From: Flavobacterium gilvum
GTDB taxonomy: Bacteria; Bacteroidota; Bacteroidia; Flavobacteriales; Flavobacteriaceae
Assembly (NCBI RefSeq): GCF_001761465.1
Contig: NZ_CP017479.1
Coordinates: 2,108,001 to 2,172,000, forward strand
Direction: 5' to 3'
DNA length: 64,000 nucleotides
The first letter of the stretch is position 1, and each line of letters begins with the position of its first letter. Made by a program: the position numbers and the translations under genes. The notes below the pieces were generated by a model that made no database searches, had not been told where the DNA came from, and was given only the letters and a program-made list of their open reading frames with translations. Below are positions 52,114 to 61,707 of this stretch, one piece after another.

Positions 52114-53766
52114 ATGTCAAAAAATTTAAGTGAATTATCGAGTCGTAAAGGACTTGCCAAAAACCTGTTCGAAGAGTATGGAAATTTGGCAAAAGCTACC
52201 GGAACTCCTAATATTGAGGAGCTGGAAAAATTGAGGGAAGAATTTTTAATAGGTAAAGCAACGGCTTATGGAGCGGTTTCTTTTTATGATTTCCTGAAAC
52301 CAGCAAACAAAAACAAGAAAGTGTATGCCTGTAATGGAAGCGCCTGTATGTTGTCGAATACTCAGGATGAATTGAAAGCGAAATTGAGCAATCATTTTGG
52401 TGAAGATGAAATTGGCGAAATGTGTTGTTTGGGAAGATGTCATGAAAACAGTGCTTTTCATATCAATAAAAAAAATTATTCAGGAAATGACATTGACTTC
52501 ATCGAGGAAATTAAAGCCGGAAAAACTAATACGAAAGAAACCTACAACGTTGATTCGCTTGGGACTCCAATTCTAACCGGCGATTATGGAGATGTTTCGG
52601 CATTCTATAAAATATTTACCGATTGTCTGACAAGAACTCCCGATGAGCTTTTGTCAGAACTTCGTGATTCTGGATTGAGAGGGCGTGGAGGTGCCGGTTT
52701 TCCGATTGCTTTTAAGTTTGAATCCTGTAAAAATACGGAAGACGATACCAAATTCATCGTGAGCAATGCCGATGAAGGAGATCCAGGAGCTTATTCGGAT
52801 CGCTATATAATGGAACAACGCCCGCACAATATGCTGATGGGAATGATGATTTCTGGATATATCATTGGGGCAAAACATGGAGTGGTATATATTCGTGGAG
52901 AATATCCGGAATCTATAGAAATTGTTGGCGAAGCCATTGAACACCTACGCAGTTTGGGGCTTTTGGGAGAAAATATCCAAGGAACCGATTTCAATTTTGA
53001 TTTTAAAGTGATAAGTGCTCAAGGTGCGTATGTATGCGGAGAAGAAACAGCCTTGTTGTCGTCTATAGAAGGACAGCGTCCGGAAGTGAGAGTACGTCCG
53101 CCATATCCTACTCAAAAGGGATTGTTTAATAAACCAACAGTGGTAAACAATGTAGAAACATTGGCTAATATTCCGTTTATTATGAAACATAGCGGTAAAG
53201 CCTATGCCGAAATAGGAACTCCAAAATCAACCGGAACCAAATTGATTTCGCTTGACAGTCATTTCAACAAACCAGGAATTTACGAAGTTAATATGGGAAC
53301 TCGCTTGACCAAAGTGATTGAAGATTTGGGAGGTGGTTTCCGCATGCCTGTAAAAGCCATGCATATCGGCGGGCCTCTAGGAGGTTTGGTGCCTATTTCG
53401 TTGATTGAAAGGCTGAGTATTGACTATGATTCGTTCATGAAATTAGGATTTTTACTAGGACATGCTTCTATTGTTTGCATCCCAGAAGACTATCCAATGA
53501 TTGATTATATAGAACATCTGTTTCAGTTTGTCGCTCACGAAAGCTGTGGAAAATGTTTTCCTTGCCGTCTTGGGTCAACTCGTGGTTATGAGTTGATTGC
53601 AAAAGCCAAAAACGAAGATTATAAAATTGATCAAGAATTGATGTCCGATCTTTTGGATACTTTACAAACAGGATCACTTTGTGCTTTGGGCGGAGGATTG
53701 CCTTTGCCGGTAAGAAATGCGATGCAGTATTTTAATTCAGAATTAGCAGACTATTTTAATAAATAA
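52114..53766 (+). CDS. fused NuoE/NuoF-type diaphorase subunit of formate dehydrogenase (FdsG-FdsB fusion)
   Basis: This 550-residue protein joins two modules that are separate in FdsGBA: a thioredoxin-fold [2Fe-2S] domain (about 15-145; NGSACMLS and the later CCLGRCHENS), then a NuoF-type domain. The latter shows the FMN/NADH-binding RGRGGAGFPIAFKF, the NAD loop AYVCGEETALLSSIEGQRPE, and the C-terminal [4Fe-4S] motif ESCGKCFPCRLGSTR. It passes electrons from formate to NAD. It begins 4 nt after fdhD and ends 3 nt before the catalytic subunit, an operon. The fusion of FdsG with FdsB is the odd feature; the rest is a standard NAD-linked soluble FDH. Confidence 0.9.
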   Translation: MSKNLSELSSRKGLAKNLFEEYGNLAKATGTPNIEELEKLREEFLIGKATAYGAVSFYDFLKPANKNKKVYACNGSACMLSNTQDELKAKLSNHFGEDEIGEMCCLGRCHENSAFHINKKNYSGNDIDFIEEIKAGKTNTKETYNVDSLGTPILTGDYGDVSAFYKIFTDCLTRTPDELLSELRDSGLRGRGGAGFPIAFKFESCKNTEDDTKFIVSNADEGDPGAYSDRYIMEQRPHNMLMGMMISGYIIGAKHGVVYIRGEYPESIEIVGEAIEHLRSLGLLGENIQGTDFNFDFKVISAQGAYVCGEETALLSSIEGQRPEVRVRPPYPTQKGLFNKPTVVNNVETLANIPFIMKHSGKAYAEIGTPKSTGTKLISLDSHFNKPGIYEVNMGTRLTKVIEDLGGGFRMPVKAMHIGGPLGGLVPISLIERLSIDYDSFMKLGFLLGHASIVCIPEDYPMIDYIEHLFQFVAHESCGKCFPCRLGSTRGYELIAKAKNEDYKIDQELMSDLLDTLQTGSLCALGGGLPLPVRNAMQYFNSELADYFNK

Positions 53767-53769
53767 ATT

Positions 53770-56514
53770 ATGGGACAAGTAGCATTTATTAATGACAAAT
53801 GGCACACGATAGTTGAAGGTGAAACCATTTTAGAATTTGTTAAAAGAAATCACGGAAAAGACCGTATCCCAACCTTGTGTGATGCACCAAAATTAGAACC
53901 ATTTGGTTCTTGCCGAGTTTGTAGCGTTGAAGTTGCTTTGGTAAAAGACGGGCCAACCAAAACTCAGGCTTCTTGCCATACTCCGGTTATTCCGAATTCC
54001 TACATATATACTGATACCGATCATATTAAAAAACTGAGAAAAAACATTATTGAATTGGTTCTAACCGACCATCCCATGGATTGTTTGCAGTGTGAGGTAA
54101 ACAATAATTGCGAGCTGCAGTCGGTTGCGGCAAAAGTTGGGGTAAGGGATGTTCGTTATCCGCAAGGTAAAAATCATTTGGACACGCCAAAAGATTTGAG
54201 TCATCCTTATATGACTTCGGATTTTTCAAAATGTATCAATTGTTTCCGTTGCGTGAGAGCCTGTGATGAAATTCAGGGAGGATTGGTGCTTAGCATGGCA
54301 GGAAGAGGATTTGACAGCCATGTAGTGAAAAGCTATGAAAATAATTTCTTCGAATCCGATTGTGCGAGTTGTGGTGCTTGTGCTCAGGTTTGTCCAACTG
54401 CGGCCATTTCGGATGTATTCGAATCAAAATCAATTAATGTTGATGAGAAAATACGAACTGTTTGTTCGTATTGTGGCGTTGGCTGTAATCTCGAAGTTTC
54501 TGTAGTGAGCGGAAAAGTAAAATCAATTCAGGCGCCTATTAATGCTGAAGTAAATGAAGGTCATCTTTGCCTGAAAGGACGTTATGCGTTCTCTTTCTAC
54601 GATCATCAGGACAGAATCAAAACTCCGTTAATCAGAAGAAATGGAGTATTGGAGCCTACCACTTGGAAAGAAGCTTACGATTTTATAACCGAAAAATTGA
54701 CGGCAATCATTCAAAAAAACGGACCTGATGCTGTTGCGGGAGTTTCTTCTTCAAGATGTACAAATGAAGAAAACTATCTGATGCAGAAATTCATGCGTGC
54801 TGCCATTGGAACCAATAATATTGACTGTTGTGCACGTGTTTGTCATGGTCCAACCGCTTTCGGAATGCAAAAAGCATTTGGAACAGGAGCGGCTACAAAC
54901 TCAATCGAAGATATCAAACTTACCGATTGTATCATGGTTATTGGTTCAAATCCAACCAATGCTCATCCGGTTACAGGCGCAAAAATTAAGCAGTTTGCCA
55001 TGAAAGGCAAAACGACTATCGTTATTGATCCTCGAAAAACAGAAATTGCCAAATACGCGACCTATCATCTTCAGTTGAGACCGGGAACGAATGTGGCACT
55101 TTTGAATATGATTCTTTATTACATCATTACTGAAGGTTATGTTTCCAAAGGATTTATCAAACACCGCACTGAGGGTTATGAAGAATTCAGTGAGAAAATA
55201 AAAGGAATTGACATCGCCGAAATGGAGAAAATAACCGGTGTTGACAGAAATCTCGTGAGAGAAGCTGCGCTAGTATTTGACAAAGCTCCAAACGCCATGT
55301 TGTTCCATGGTTTGGGAGTTACTGAGCATTCTCAGGGGTCTCACGCTGTAATGCTTATCGCTGATTTAGCCATGATTACCGGAAACATTGGCCGAAGAGG
55401 AGTAGGCGTAAACCCGCTCAGAGGACAAAACAATGTTCAGGGCGCTGCCGATATGGGTTGTCAGCCTAATATGGGAGCTGGATATATGAGCGCTTACGAT
55501 CCTGAAATTAACAAACATTATGAAGCTTTCTACGAAAGAAAAATTCCGACGAGCTATGGATATAAAATTCCAGAAATGTTTGATGCCGCTTTAGATGGAA
55601 AACTAAAAGCCATGTGGATAATGGGTGAGGATGTGGTACATACCGATCCAAATACCAATAAGGTGATTGCCGCTCTAGAAAGTTTAGAATTGCTAGTAGT
55701 GCAGGAATTATTCCTTTCCGAAACGACCAAACATGCCACTGTAGTGCTTCCGGGAGCTTCTTTCCTTGAAAAAACGGGAACTTTTACCAATGGTGAAAGA
55801 AGAATTCAGCAGGTGAACGCAGTAGTCGAAGTTTTGGACGGAGCAAAAACCGATGGTCAAATTCTAGTGGATATGATGAACAAAATGGGGTATTACCAAG
55901 CACCGTATCAACCAAAGGCGGTGCTTCGTGAAATTTCTAAAATAGTTCCATTCTTCTCAGGGGTTACTTGGGAAGGATTAGGAATAAACGGTAAGCAATG
56001 GCCTGTAAAAGAGGATGGATTAGGTACCAAGATCCTCCATACCGAAAAATTTGAAGGAGGAATAAGAGGTAAATTCAATTTTTATGACTTTAAGGAAACC
56101 AATGAAATTGTCAAAAACGGAAAAGATTTTCCTTATATCTTGACGACTAATCGTGGTTTGGAGCATTATAACTCCGGCACCATGACCCGCAGAACCGACA
56201 ACGTAAAGATTCTGACTGAAGATCACTTAAAAATCAACCCGATTGATGCCGAAAAATTTTCGATTAAAGACGAGGATTTGGTATGTGTAATGTCGGCCAG
56301 AGGAAAAGTCGATATGCGAGCCAGTGTTTCAGATGAGGTGAAACCCGGAATTTTGAGCACAACTTTCCATTTCCCGGATGTATTACTCAATCTGATAACC
56401 GGCAACGAGCACGATTGCGAAGCGATGTGCCCGGAGTACAAAGTTGTAGCCGTCAATATCCGTAAAAGTAAAGGCGACAACAAAAAGAAATTGGATAAAA
56501 TTGCCCTTTCGTAA
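53770..56514 (+). CDS. fdhA: NAD-dependent molybdenum/tungsten formate dehydrogenase, catalytic subunit (Cys-containing)
   Basis: This 914-residue catalytic subunit oxidises formate to CO2. The N-terminus is NuoG-like: a [2Fe-2S] domain (Cys 37, 48, 51 in LCDAPKLEPFGSCRVCS), a His/Cys cluster (HPMDCLQCEVNNNC) and two [4Fe-4S] ferredoxin motifs (CINCFRCVRACDE and CASCGACAQVCPTAAI). From about 235 the bis-MGD domain begins (CSYCGVGCNLEV, a further [4Fe-4S]). Active-site residues are Cys 358 and His 359 (CCARVCHGP); the codon is TGT, so this is a Cys and not a selenocysteine enzyme. The C-terminal MopB domain holds the second pterin. With FdhD and the diaphorase fusion it forms a soluble FdsABG-like enzyme. 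It should be oxygen tolerant like the Fds family, by homology only. Confidence 0.95.
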   Translation: MGQVAFINDKWHTIVEGETILEFVKRNHGKDRIPTLCDAPKLEPFGSCRVCSVEVALVKDGPTKTQASCHTPVIPNSYIYTDTDHIKKLRKNIIELVLTDHPMDCLQCEVNNNCELQSVAAKVGVRDVRYPQGKNHLDTPKDLSHPYMTSDFSKCINCFRCVRACDEIQGGLVLSMAGRGFDSHVVKSYENNFFESDCASCGACAQVCPTAAISDVFESKSINVDEKIRTVCSYCGVGCNLEVSVVSGKVKSIQAPINAEVNEGHLCLKGRYAFSFYDHQDRIKTPLIRRNGVLEPTTWKEAYDFITEKLTAIIQKNGPDAVAGVSSSRCTNEENYLMQKFMRAAIGTNNIDCCARVCHGPTAFGMQKAFGTGAATNSIEDIKLTDCIMVIGSNPTNAHPVTGAKIKQFAMKGKTTIVIDPRKTEIAKYATYHLQLRPGTNVALLNMILYYIITEGYVSKGFIKHRTEGYEEFSEKIKGIDIAEMEKITGVDRNLVREAALVFDKAPNAMLFHGLGVTEHSQGSHAVMLIADLAMITGNIGRRGVGVNPLRGQNNVQGAADMGCQPNMGAGYMSAYDPEINKHYEAFYERKIPTSYGYKIPEMFDAALDGKLKAMWIMGEDVVHTDPNTNKVIAALESLELLVVQELFLSETTKHATVVLPGASFLEKTGTFTNGERRIQQVNAVVEVLDGAKTDGQILVDMMNKMGYYQAPYQPKAVLREISKIVPFFSGVTWEGLGINGKQWPVKEDGLGTKILHTEKFEGGIRGKFNFYDFKETNEIVKNGKDFPYILTTNRGLEHYNSGTMTRRTDNVKILTEDHLKINPIDAEKFSIKDEDLVCVMSARGKVDMRASVSDEVKPGILSTTFHFPDVLLNLITGNEHDCEAMCPEYKVVAVNIRKSKGDNKKKLDKIALS

Positions 56515-56533
56515 TAGTATTCAAGAAAACAGG

Positions 56534-56566
56534 AAAACCCCTTTGTCATTTAGGCAAAGGGGTTTT
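56534..56566 (+). terminator. terminator of the formate dehydrogenase cluster
   Basis: A 12-bp perfect stem (AAAACCCCTTTG with CAAAGGGGTTTT) with a 9-nt loop and a T-rich tail, 20 nt after the stop. Confidence 0.9.
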
Positions 56567-56732
56567 GTTTTCTTACTAGTTACGAATAGTTAAAAAAATA
56601 TTTATCGCAAACTATGTGGTTACGCTGAGAAATATTTTGATAAATTCTATTGAAGTACCAATTTGTTGAGTTGAGATGTCATATTTTCAAAAAAATAAAA
56701 AATCTATTTACAATCATTTGGTTTTAGGGTTG

Positions 56733-56740
56733 TACTTTTG
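56733..56740 (+). promoter_or_regulatory. -7 box TACTTTTG of YwqK-like gene
   Basis: The box lies 26 nt before the start codon. No TTG is found at the usual -33 spacing. Confidence 0.4.
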
Positions 56741-56766
56741 TTTCAGAATAATTTAATTGAAATTGT

Positions 56767-57480
56767 ATGTTTTCTATTTTTAGAATTTTTGCTCTTGTAT
56801 TGTGTTGCCAAGTTGTTTTCTCGCAAGTGAATAATAACCCAGTAGATGAGAATGGGAAAAAACATGGCGTTTGGAAAGGCTTTTATGAAGAATCGGGCAG
56901 ACAGCGTTACGAGGGAACTTTTGAACACGGAAAAGAAGTGGGTGTCTTTAATTTTTTTGATGATACAAAAGCCCAATCAATTATTGCGACAAGAACTTTT
57001 AACGCTAAGGACAACTCCTGCTACACCATTTTTTATGATCAAAATAAAAATATTGTGAGTGAAGGCAAAGAGGTAAATAAATTGCGTGAAGGGCAATGGA
57101 AATATTACCATAAAGCATCCAAAACAATTATGACTTTGGAGAATTATAAAAATGGGAAACTCGATGGGGTTCGAACCGTTTATTATCCAAGTGGTAAAAT
57201 TGTGGATGAAACCATTTATAAAAACGGTTTGAAAGAAGGTGTTTATAAACGATATTCGGAGAAGGGGATTGTTTTAGAAAACAGTTTTTTCAAAAACAAT
57301 GAATACGAAGGAGAAGCAACTTACAAAGATCCAAACGATCTTGTCATTGCCAAAGGAAAATTCAAAAACGGAAAAAAAGTAGGGAAGTGGCAGTTTTTTG
57401 TAAACGGAAAATTAGAAAGTGAAGAAAACATGGATAAGCCGAAAAAAATACAATTGAAAAGGGATAGTGTGAAAAAATAA
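56767..57480 (+). CDS. exported YwqK/MORN-repeat protein
   Basis: This 237-residue protein has a signal peptide (MFSIFRIFALVLCCQVVFSQ) and MORN-like repeats of about 22 residues with the pattern NGKKHGVWKGFYEESG: VWKGFYEESGRQRYEGTFE, LREGQWKYYHKASKTIM, LDGVRTVYYPSGKIVDETI, LKEGVYKRYSEKGIVLENS, KVGKWQFFVNGKLESEE. The repeats match the toxin_YwqK-antitoxin-like family, in which the function is unclear despite the name. There is no partner toxin nearby. The periplasmic location is inferred from the signal peptide. Confidence 0.8.
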   Translation: MFSIFRIFALVLCCQVVFSQVNNNPVDENGKKHGVWKGFYEESGRQRYEGTFEHGKEVGVFNFFDDTKAQSIIATRTFNAKDNSCYTIFYDQNKNIVSEGKEVNKLREGQWKYYHKASKTIMTLENYKNGKLDGVRTVYYPSGKIVDETIYKNGLKEGVYKRYSEKGIVLENSFFKNNEYEGEATYKDPNDLVIAKGKFKNGKKVGKWQFFVNGKLESEENMDKPKKIQLKRDSVKK

Positions 57481-57484
57481 TTTA

Positions 57485-57643
57485 TTTAAACATATAAGTC
57501 ATATAAGTTCATTTGATAAAAAACTAAAAGTTCTATTGGAATATTTTATTTAAGAACACAAAAGGGGAAACTTATTTGGCCTTTTAAAAAAAACCTTTTT
57601 AAACGATTAGCTTAAATAAACTTATATGCCTTATATGTTTAAA
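57485..57643. repeat. intergenic word-repeat inverted element (CATATAAG words)
   Basis: Arms TTTAAACATATAAG (57485-57498) with 57630-57643 (14 bp perfect) and CATATAAGTT (57500-57509) with 57619-57628. The word CATATAAG is repeated twice in each arm. It shares its words with the element at 58963-59028. Confidence 0.75.
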
Positions 57644-57704
57644 ACATGGGTTTCAAAAAGGGCCTCCCCATTTTGTCGCCTTTAGAAATAAGTTATATTA
57701 TTCG

Positions 57705-57712
57705 TACTTTTG
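57705..57712 (+). promoter_or_regulatory. -7 box TACTTTTG of mnmA
   Basis: TACTTTTG lies 26 nt before the mnmA start codon, beyond the inverted word repeat. No clear -33 TTG is present. Confidence 0.4.
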
Positions 57713-57738
57713 CAAAAGATTAAATTAAATTTCCAATA

Positions 57739-58926
57739 ATGAAACGTGTAGTTGTAGGTCTTTCTGGTGGTGTGGATTCGAGTGTTGCGGCGTATTTGTT
57801 GCAACAACAAGGATATGAGGTAATAGGTCTTTTTATGAAAAATTGGCACGATGATTCGGTGACCATTTCAAACGAATGTCCTTGGTTGGAAGATAGTAAT
57901 GATGCATTATTGGTCGCCCAAAAATTGGGGATTCCTTTTCAAACAGTTGATTTAAGCGAACAATACAAAGAAAAAATCGTTGATTATATGTTCAACGAAT
58001 ACGAAAAAGGGAGAACTCCAAATCCTGACGTACTTTGTAATCGCGAAATAAAATTTGACGTTTTTATGAAAATCGCCATAAGTCTTGGTGCCGATTATGT
58101 GGCAACGGGACATTATTGTAGAAAAAGTGAAATCGAAGTAAATGGTGAAAAAGTGTACCAACTACTTGCAGGAGTTGATGGAAATAAAGATCAATCGTAT
58201 TTTTTATGTCAATTATCACAGGAGCAATTATCCAAAGCATTGTTTCCTATCGGTGAATTGACCAAACCTGAAGTGCGTGAAATTGCAGCCGAAATGGAAT
58301 TGGTTACCGCCGAAAAGAAAGATTCGCAAGGACTGTGTTTTATCGGAAAAGTACGTTTGCCTGAATTTTTACAGCAAAAACTGCAGCCCAAAGAAGGAAC
58401 AATTATTCAGATAGACAAAAATGATCCGGTATATTGTAATGAAATGCAAAGTGGATTATCTGTTCAGGAACAATTGCTTTTTGCATCGAAAAAAATACCA
58501 TATACTCCAAAAATGGGAAAGGTAATGGGGAAACATCAAGGGGCACATTATTTTACCGTTGGGCAAAGAAAAGGTTTGAATGTAGGCGGAACAACAGATC
58601 CTTTGTTTGTTATTGCTACCGATGTAGAAACCAATACTATTTATACCGGTTTGTCGAGTATGCATCCCGGATTGTTCAAAAAAGCTTTGTTTATAGATAA
58701 ATCCGAAGTGCATTGGGTTCGTGAGGATTTGGCTTTGGCCAATGGCGAAACAATGGAAGTTATGGCACGCATCCGCTACAGACAGCCTTTGCAAAAAGCG
58801 ACTTTACATCAATTTTCGGATGGAATGTATATTTCATTCGAAGACCCGCAATCAGCCATCACCGAAGGGCAGTTTGCAGCTTGGTATCATAATGATGAAC
58901 TGATAGGTTCTGGAGTTATTTCGTAA
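57739..58926 (+). CDS. mnmA: tRNA-specific 2-thiouridylase MnmA
   Basis: MnmA installs the 2-thio group on U34 of tRNA for Lys, Glu and Gln. The 395-residue protein has the PP-loop [13 protein letters not shown], the DxxYxxP-like region [14 protein letters not shown], the catalytic Cys in [13 protein letters not shown] and the second active-site Cys in SQGLCFIGK. The C-terminal tRNA-binding part contains [15 protein letters not shown]. It sits between two word-repeat elements (57485-57643 and 58963-59028). Confidence 0.95.
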   Translation: MKRVVVGLSGGVDSSVAAYLLQQQGYEVIGLFMKNWHDDSVTISNECPWLEDSNDALLVAQKLGIPFQTVDLSEQYKEKIVDYMFNEYEKGRTPNPDVLCNREIKFDVFMKIAISLGADYVATGHYCRKSEIEVNGEKVYQLLAGVDGNKDQSYFLCQLSQEQLSKALFPIGELTKPEVREIAAEMELVTAEKKDSQGLCFIGKVRLPEFLQQKLQPKEGTIIQIDKNDPVYCNEMQSGLSVQEQLLFASKKIPYTPKMGKVMGKHQGAHYFTVGQRKGLNVGGTTDPLFVIATDVETNTIYTGLSSMHPGLFKKALFIDKSEVHWVREDLALANGETMEVMARIRYRQPLQKATLHQFSDGMYISFEDPQSAITEGQFAAWYHNDELIGSGVIS

Positions 58927-58962
58927 AAAAGGAAAAGTTTAAACGATACAAGTAAAAAGTTT

Positions 58963-59028
58963 TAACCATATAAGGCATTTAAGTTGATATAAGAAAACTT
59001 AAATGAACTTATATGCCTTATATGGTTA
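58963..59028. repeat. intergenic word-repeat inverted element (CATATAAGGCATTTAAG words)
   Basis: A 15-bp perfect arm TAACCATATAAGGCA (58963-58977) is inverted at 59014-59028, with an inner 10-bp pair CATTTAAGTT (58976-58985) and AACTTAAATG (58996-59005). The short 10-nt loop makes this the most compact of the set. It is located between mnmA and the subtilase gene. Confidence 0.8.
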
Positions 59029-59082
59029 GATAAAATGTTTCTTTGTATTTTAGATTAATAACTTTCTGGTTCAATAAAACTT

Positions 59083-59090
59083 TAGTTTTG
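59083..59090 (+). promoter_or_regulatory. -7 box TAGTTTTG of S8 peptidase gene
   Basis: TAGTTTTG lies just 8 nt before the start codon at 59099. The expected transcript start would fall within a few bases of the ATG, so if real it implies a very short leader. No -33 TTG at standard spacing. Confidence 0.4.
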
Positions 59091-59098
59091 AATAAAAC

Positions 59099-60712
59099 AT
59101 GAAAAAAATAGTTACTATTATTTTATTGTTTTCCTGTTTTGCGGGCTTTTCCCAAGAAGATGCCTGGATATATTTTAATGTAAAAAATAATTCTCAAAGT
59201 TATTATAACAATCCTTTGCTGATGCTTTCGCAAAGAGCTTTGGATCGGAGAACAATTCAAAACATTCCTTTGGATTCCAAAGATATTCCAATTGACATTA
59301 GTTACATTAACCAAATAAAAGCCGTTTCTGGGATTACAATAATGGCCAAGTCAAAATGGTTGAACGCGTTGCACATTCGTGGGACTCAAACAGCCATTAA
59401 CTCTTTGAAATCTTTTTCATTTGTGGAAAAAATAGATTTTGCTAATAAATCATTGAATTCAACAAGTAAAAAAACCATTACCTCAAAGATAAAAGCCGTT
59501 GAAAAAGTATTGGAATCCAAAGTAGATTTTGCCTACGGTACATCAGCCAATCAAATACAAATGCTGCACGGTGATATTTTGCACAAACAAAACTACACAG
59601 GTTCTGGGAAAATAATTGCTGTTATGGATACTGGTTTTCCGGGTGTGAATACAGCGCAACCATTTCAGAGACTAAGAGATAATAATAAAATTTTGGGTGG
59701 TTATGATTTTGTGAGTAGGAGTTCCAATTTTTATACAAGCGATTCTCATGGTGCGATGGTTCTATCGTCGATGGGAGGATACAAAGAAAACGCTCTTGTA
59801 GGCACTGCTCCGGATGCTTCTTATTATTTGTTTCGAACGGAAGATGTTTCGTCTGAAAATCCTGTTGAAGAATCGTATTGGGTAGAAGCGGCTGAGAAAG
59901 CGGATAGTTTGGGTGTGGATGTCATTAATACTTCATTAGGGTATTTTGAGTTTGATAAAACAGCATACAGTCATACGTATGCTGAAATGGATGGTAAAAC
60001 GGCTTTCATGACCCGAGGTGCCGAAATTGCATTTTCCCGCGGAATGATAGTGGTGGTGGCCGCTGGTAATGAAGGGGCAACTGTAAATCCACATATTGCT
60101 GCGCCAGCGGATGGTATTTCGGTACTTACAATTGGAGCTGTGACTGCCTCCAAAACGGTAACCAGTTTTAGTTCAATCGGACCTTCATTTGATGGAAGAA
60201 TTAAACCGGATGTTATGGCGCAGGGGCAATCAGTGTATTTGTCGGATTCATCGGGAAATATCGGAACGGCAAATGGAACTTCTTTTTCCAGTCCGATTAC
60301 AGCGGGATTGGTGGCTTGTCTCTGGCAGGCTTTTCCCAATAAAACCAATAAAGAGATTCGAGATTTAATCATAAAATCTGCAGATCGATATACTGCACCC
60401 AATAATCAATATGGATACGGGATTCCTGATTTCAGTTTGGCTTTGTCCAATGGATTGGGAGTTAATGATTTTTTGAAAAATGATTTCGTTTTGTATCCAA
60501 ACCCAACAAGCGATTTTTGTGTTGTTTCTTTTCCAAATAATTTGGATACAGCCACAATTCGAATTTATTCAATTCCCGGGCAGAAAATAACGGAACAGAA
60601 AATTTCTAAAACTTTGCCTTCGGTTTCATTAAAAGCATTGCAATCTGGAATCTATATTTATGAAATAGATTGGGACGGAAAAGTAACCACAGGAAAATTA
60701 ATCAAGCAATAA
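59099..60712 (+). CDS. S8 family (subtilisin-like) serine peptidase with T9SS sorting domain
   Basis: This 537-residue exported protease has signal peptide MKKIVTIILLFSCFAGFS. The catalytic triad is Asp in VMDTGFPG (about 177), His in SHGAMVLS (about 217), and Ser in GTSFSSPITAG (about 394), with the oxyanion Asn in VVAAGNEGATV. The region before about 165 is an inhibitor-like prodomain. The C-terminal 75 residues (FVLYPNPTSDFCVVSF through KLIKQ) are a type A T9SS sorting domain that directs secretion and often cell-surface attachment. It is expected to degrade extracellular protein. It is a single gene, 13 nt upstream of a nitronate-monooxygenase-like gene, with which it may be co-transcribed. 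Confidence 0.92.
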   Translation: MKKIVTIILLFSCFAGFSQEDAWIYFNVKNNSQSYYNNPLLMLSQRALDRRTIQNIPLDSKDIPIDISYINQIKAVSGITIMAKSKWLNALHIRGTQTAINSLKSFSFVEKIDFANKSLNSTSKKTITSKIKAVEKVLESKVDFAYGTSANQIQMLHGDILHKQNYTGSGKIIAVMDTGFPGVNTAQPFQRLRDNNKILGGYDFVSRSSNFYTSDSHGAMVLSSMGGYKENALVGTAPDASYYLFRTEDVSSENPVEESYWVEAAEKADSLGVDVINTSLGYFEFDKTAYSHTYAEMDGKTAFMTRGAEIAFSRGMIVVVAAGNEGATVNPHIAAPADGISVLTIGAVTASKTVTSFSSIGPSFDGRIKPDVMAQGQSVYLSDSSGNIGTANGTSFSSPITAGLVACLWQAFPNKTNKEIRDLIIKSADRYTAPNNQYGYGIPDFSLALSNGLGVNDFLKNDFVLYPNPTSDFCVVSFPNNLDTATIRIYSIPGQKITEQKISKTLPSVSLKALQSGIYIYEIDWDGKVTTGKLIKQ

Positions 60713-60725
60713 ACTTCAATTTTAT

Positions 60726-61670
60726 ATGAATAAAATTACGAGGCTTTTCAATATTAAATACCCAATTATACAGGCAGGAATGATTTGGAATAGTGGTTAT
60801 AAACTGGCGAGTGCGGTGAGTAACGCGGGAGGATTGGGTTTGATAGGTGCCGGTTCCATGTATCCTGAGGTTTTGAAAGAACATATCCAAAAATGTAAAA
60901 AAGCAACCGATAAACCTTTTGGTGTCAATGTTCCAATGTTGTATCCCAACATTGAAGAAATAATGAAAATCATCGTAGATGAAGGAGTGAAAATCGTTTT
61001 TACTTCGGCTGGAAATCCTAAAACTTGGACGCCATTTTTAAAAGAAAATGGGATTACAGTTGTGCATGTGGTGAGCAGTTCTGTTTTTGCATTAAAAGCC
61101 CAAGATGCTGGTGTGGATGCTGTGGTCGCCGAAGGTTTTGAAGCAGGAGGACACAATGGTCGTGAGGAAACCACGACTTTTACTTTAATCCCGATGGTGA
61201 AAGATAAAATTTCGATTCCGTTGATTGCTGCAGGCGGAATTGCAACAGGTCGCGGTATGCTTGCTGCAATGATACTCGGGGCTGATGGAGTGCAGGTTGG
61301 AAGTCGATTTGCTGCTTCATTGGAATCTTCATCTCATAATAATTTTAAGCAAACTATTATTGAACTGCAGGAAGGAGGCACGCAATTAACCTTGAAAGAA
61401 CTGGCTCCTGTTCGTTTGATTAAAAATAAATTTTATCAGGACATTCAGCAATTGTATGAAAAATGTCCAAGTAAAGAAGAATTGGCAGCTTTGTTAGGTA
61501 GAGCAAGAGCCAAACGAGGGATGTTTGAAGGTGATTTGGATGAAGGGGAACTGGAAATAGGTCAAATAGCTGGATTGATAAAAGAAATTCTGCCTGCAAA
61601 AGAGATAATTAATACAATGATAACCGAATTTGAACAGGCAAAACAGGAAGTGGTTTCATTTGGTTATTAA
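60726..61670 (+). CDS. nitronate monooxygenase / FabK-like flavoenzyme
   Basis: This 314-residue FMN enzyme has the TIM-barrel of the nitronate monooxygenase/FabK family: YPIIQAGMIWNSGYKLASAV at the N-terminus, NVPMLYPN, FTSAGNPKTW, and the catalytic-type His in AEGFEAGGHNGRE. The phosphate-binding loop is IPLIAAGGIATGRGM. Members either oxidise alkyl nitronates or reduce enoyl-ACP (FabK). The length and GGHNG motif are shared by both; without a tree the branch is not decided. It follows the subtilase gene by 13 nt on the same strand. Confidence 0.85.
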   Translation: MNKITRLFNIKYPIIQAGMIWNSGYKLASAVSNAGGLGLIGAGSMYPEVLKEHIQKCKKATDKPFGVNVPMLYPNIEEIMKIIVDEGVKIVFTSAGNPKTWTPFLKENGITVVHVVSSSVFALKAQDAGVDAVVAEGFEAGGHNGREETTTFTLIPMVKDKISIPLIAAGGIATGRGMLAAMILGADGVQVGSRFAASLESSSHNNFKQTIIELQEGGTQLTLKELAPVRLIKNKFYQDIQQLYEKCPSKEELAALLGRARAKRGMFEGDLDEGELEIGQIAGLIKEILPAKEIINTMITEFEQAKQEVVSFGY

Positions 61671-61707
61671 AAATGGTACATTTGTTTTTGTTAAATTTTT
61701 TTAAATA

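Noticed and set aside
53770..56514. Selenocysteine formate dehydrogenase
   Set aside because: The active-site codon at residue 358 is TGT (Cys), not TGA.
57170..57184. GGTTCGAACC, a tRNA T-loop-like motif
   Set aside because: It lies in the coding frame of the MORN-repeat gene; no acceptor stem or anticodon arm around it.
56767..57480. YwqK antitoxin label taken as a real toxin-antitoxin system
   Set aside because: Signal peptide and lone MORN repeats without a toxin gene; the family name does not establish function.
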